From: Oceanospirillaceae bacterium
GTDB taxonomy: Bacteria; Pseudomonadota; Gammaproteobacteria; Pseudomonadales; Balneatricaceae
NCBI GenBank assembly: GCA_003497765.1
Contig: DNNY01000129.1
Coordinates: 1-7,851, forward strand
Direction: 5' to 3'
DNA: 7,851 bases
Shown here: positions 6,663 through 7,851 of the stretch, piece after piece
How the letters are laid out: the number at the start of each line of letters is the position of its first letter
How positions within the stretch are numbered: position 1 is the first letter of the stretch
The notes under the pieces: generated by a model
Told to the model about the DNA's origin: nothing
What the model saw: the letters and a program-made list of their open reading frames with translations, nothing else
The model's database searches: none
Made by a program: the position numbers and the translations under genes

Positions 6663-7851
6663 TAGCCGCCTCCGGTGTATAGGCAAGGTCAGGCGCTACG
6701 GGAAAAGACCAGTCATCGAAGCCATTGGTATTTATCTCCGATACTAATGGTGCCCCTTGGAACATAGTATTACGCACCCATAATGCTGATTTAGGATCAA
6801 ATTTACTCACCCCAAAAAAGGCTAGCTTAGCGCGCAGCAAATGCATGGGGAGAACACTTTCCTCAAGTAAGTTGGCACGTATTTCTCCGTAGGTCGTCTT
6901 TGACATAGTGGCAATACGAGCCACAATGCCTTGGTGGCTTGGATACTGCAAGAGAAAGTCAGCTACTGTTGCATCCTTATCAGCATCCAACAATGTGTGT
7001 AGGTCGGCATGACAATCTTGGACTGCCTTAGCAATACCCAAAAACATTTGTAGTTCTGCACCAGCGTCAACACCCACTTTACCTAGCCTTGGTTCAACTT
7101 TGTTTTGGGAATAATACCAAAAGGTGGCCATCTGCTCCGCGTCATTAAAGTTGTAATCAAATACCCAATCATAGGTGTGTTTAATGGCTTCAGCTAGACG
7201 CTGGGCGGACTCTGTGGGGTCATATTGTAACGATTCCGCTATGGCCATGCCTTGGGCAAAGCTATCGACAATATCGGGATATAACTCCAACATTAGGTTA
7301 ATCAATAATTCCTGTGCTTCGAGACTATAATGCCGTTCCGCCCAAGCGTGTATTTGCTGCCAATCTTGCACCTCAGTCGCAGTATTATTAAACCAATCAT
7401 TGAGGTTTTCTAGGTCTGCTAATAGCATCCGATTATTGTTAGCCTGCCAGGCATCGAAGGTACTTACTTCGTGGACATGCTGACACGCTCTTGCCATAAG
7501 TTCTTGCAATTGACTGATCTTGGGCGCAGTAGCCGGCATACTAAGGACACGAGCGAAGGCGGTTTCACGCTGCAAAACCCATTGTGCGGTAATTTGCGGG
7601 TGGTTTACTAACCAAGGTGCCATTCCTAAGCCAGTAGAATTACCGATACCCAAATAGCGTTGCACATCTACATTCATATCGACGGCATCAGGGTAGGCTT
7701 CTTGGTGGACCAAATGATGGAGCTGATCAATACTAAACTGGCGCAACAAATAACAAACTAGCATTTCACTAGCGAAAGGACTGGCCAAATCTGGATGCTG
7801 TTTGATTACTTTATCCCAATCGCAAGCACCAAATTTACCCGATCCATAAAC
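6655..7851 (-). CDS. Hypothetical protein, first visible gene of the coupled pair (5' end beyond the window)
   Basis: I do not recognise this protein. The frame stays open to the right edge with no in-frame ATG or stop upstream of codon 22 (a TTG at 7788). The extra residues include YGSGKFGACDWDK, which look like real coding sequence, so at least 398 residues are visible and the true start lies outside. A glycine-rich string GIGNSTGLGMAPWL (visible residues 68-81) looks like a conserved loop, perhaps ligand-binding. The remainder is mostly helical and rich in Leu, Ala, Trp and acidic residues, with further distinctive strings FWYYSQNKVEPRLGK (244-258) and ALWVRNTMFQGAPL (356-369). No signal peptide can be judged and no membrane segment is seen. 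It ends in TGA overlapping the GTG of the next gene, so the two are very probably one operon whose promoter is off the window. Confidence 0.85.
   Translation of the reverse strand, partial: VYGSGKFGACDWDKVIKQHPDLASPFASEMLVCYLLRQFSIDQLHHLVHQEAYPDAVDMNVDVQRYLGIGNSTGLGMAPWLVNHPQITAQWVLQRETAFARVLSMPATAPKISQLQELMARACQHVHEVSTFDAWQANNNRMLLADLENLNDWFNNTATEVQDWQQIHAWAERHYSLEAQELLINLMLELYPDIVDSFAQGMAIAESLQYDPTESAQRLAEAIKHTYDWVFDYNFNDAEQMATFWYYSQNKVEPRLGKVGVDAGAELQMFLGIAKAVQDCHADLHTLLDADKDATVADFLLQYPSHQGIVARIATMSKTTYGEIRANLLEESVLPMHLLRAKLAFFGVSKFDPKSALWVRNTMFQGAPLVSEINTNGFDDWSFPVAPDLAYTPEAASG
6669..6673 (-). promoter_or_regulatory. Strong Shine-Dalgarno site deciding the GTG start at 6662
   Basis: The reverse strand reads GGAGG with six bases to the GTG, close to ideal spacing. 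It lies in the last codons of the upstream gene. It is the best ribosome site in the right half of the window and is the reason for preferring GTG over the upstream ATG at 6686. Confidence 0.7.

Noticed and set aside
7786..7788. TTG at 7788 as the start codon of the right-hand gene
   Set aside because: The frame stays open to the window edge with plausible coding sequence upstream and no Shine-Dalgarno site before the TTG, so the gene is truncated by the window and does not start here.
1..7851. Insertion sequences, phage genes, CRISPR arrays or a defence island
   Set aside because: No transposase, integrase, terminal repeats, regularly spaced repeats or defence domains are visible; the lone GIY-YIG protein belongs to a common housekeeping-type small family.

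Overview
The window is chromosomal DNA of moderate GC content from a proteobacterium, most probably a gammaproteobacterium. GyrA matches Escherichia coli GyrA numbering residue for residue through its active site (Ser83, Tyr122). It is followed by serC in the gyrA-serC order known from pseudomonads and relatives, and it diverges from ubiG followed by a YciK-type reductase. A DUF3549 protein, a family I know mainly from gammaproteobacteria, fits the same placement. I see no mobile element, CRISPR array, tRNA or rRNA. This looks like core genome, not an accessory island.

Layout from left to right. Bases 1-157 (minus) hold the first 52 codons of serC, which runs off the left edge. Its start overlaps the stop of gyrA (150-2798, minus) by 8 bases. 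A 220-base divergent spacer (2799-3018) holds candidate promoters for gyrA and ubiG plus an inverted repeat. On the plus strand, ubiG (3019-3729) is followed 26 bases later by a yciK-like short-chain dehydrogenase (3756-4514). That gene converges with a DUF3549 gene (4526-5578, minus) across only 11 bases, with a hairpin-forming sequence that includes both stop codons. A 60-base spacer with overlapping, oppositely directed -10 elements separates the DUF3549 gene from a small GIY-YIG domain gene (5639-5917, plus). The right end (5949-7851, minus) is a tightly coupled pair of unrecognised genes. The upstream one is cut by the window edge and the downstream one has a GTG start with a strong Shine-Dalgarno sequence.

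Working together: gyrA-serC is a housekeeping unit (DNA supercoiling and serine/pyridoxal phosphate synthesis). ubiG supplies the two O-methylations of ubiquinone synthesis. In Pseudomonas the phosphatase gene mupP lies between ubiG and yciK; here there is no room for it. The most open question is the uncharacterised, translationally coupled gene pair at the right end. I find no positive evidence for a new defence or mobile system.
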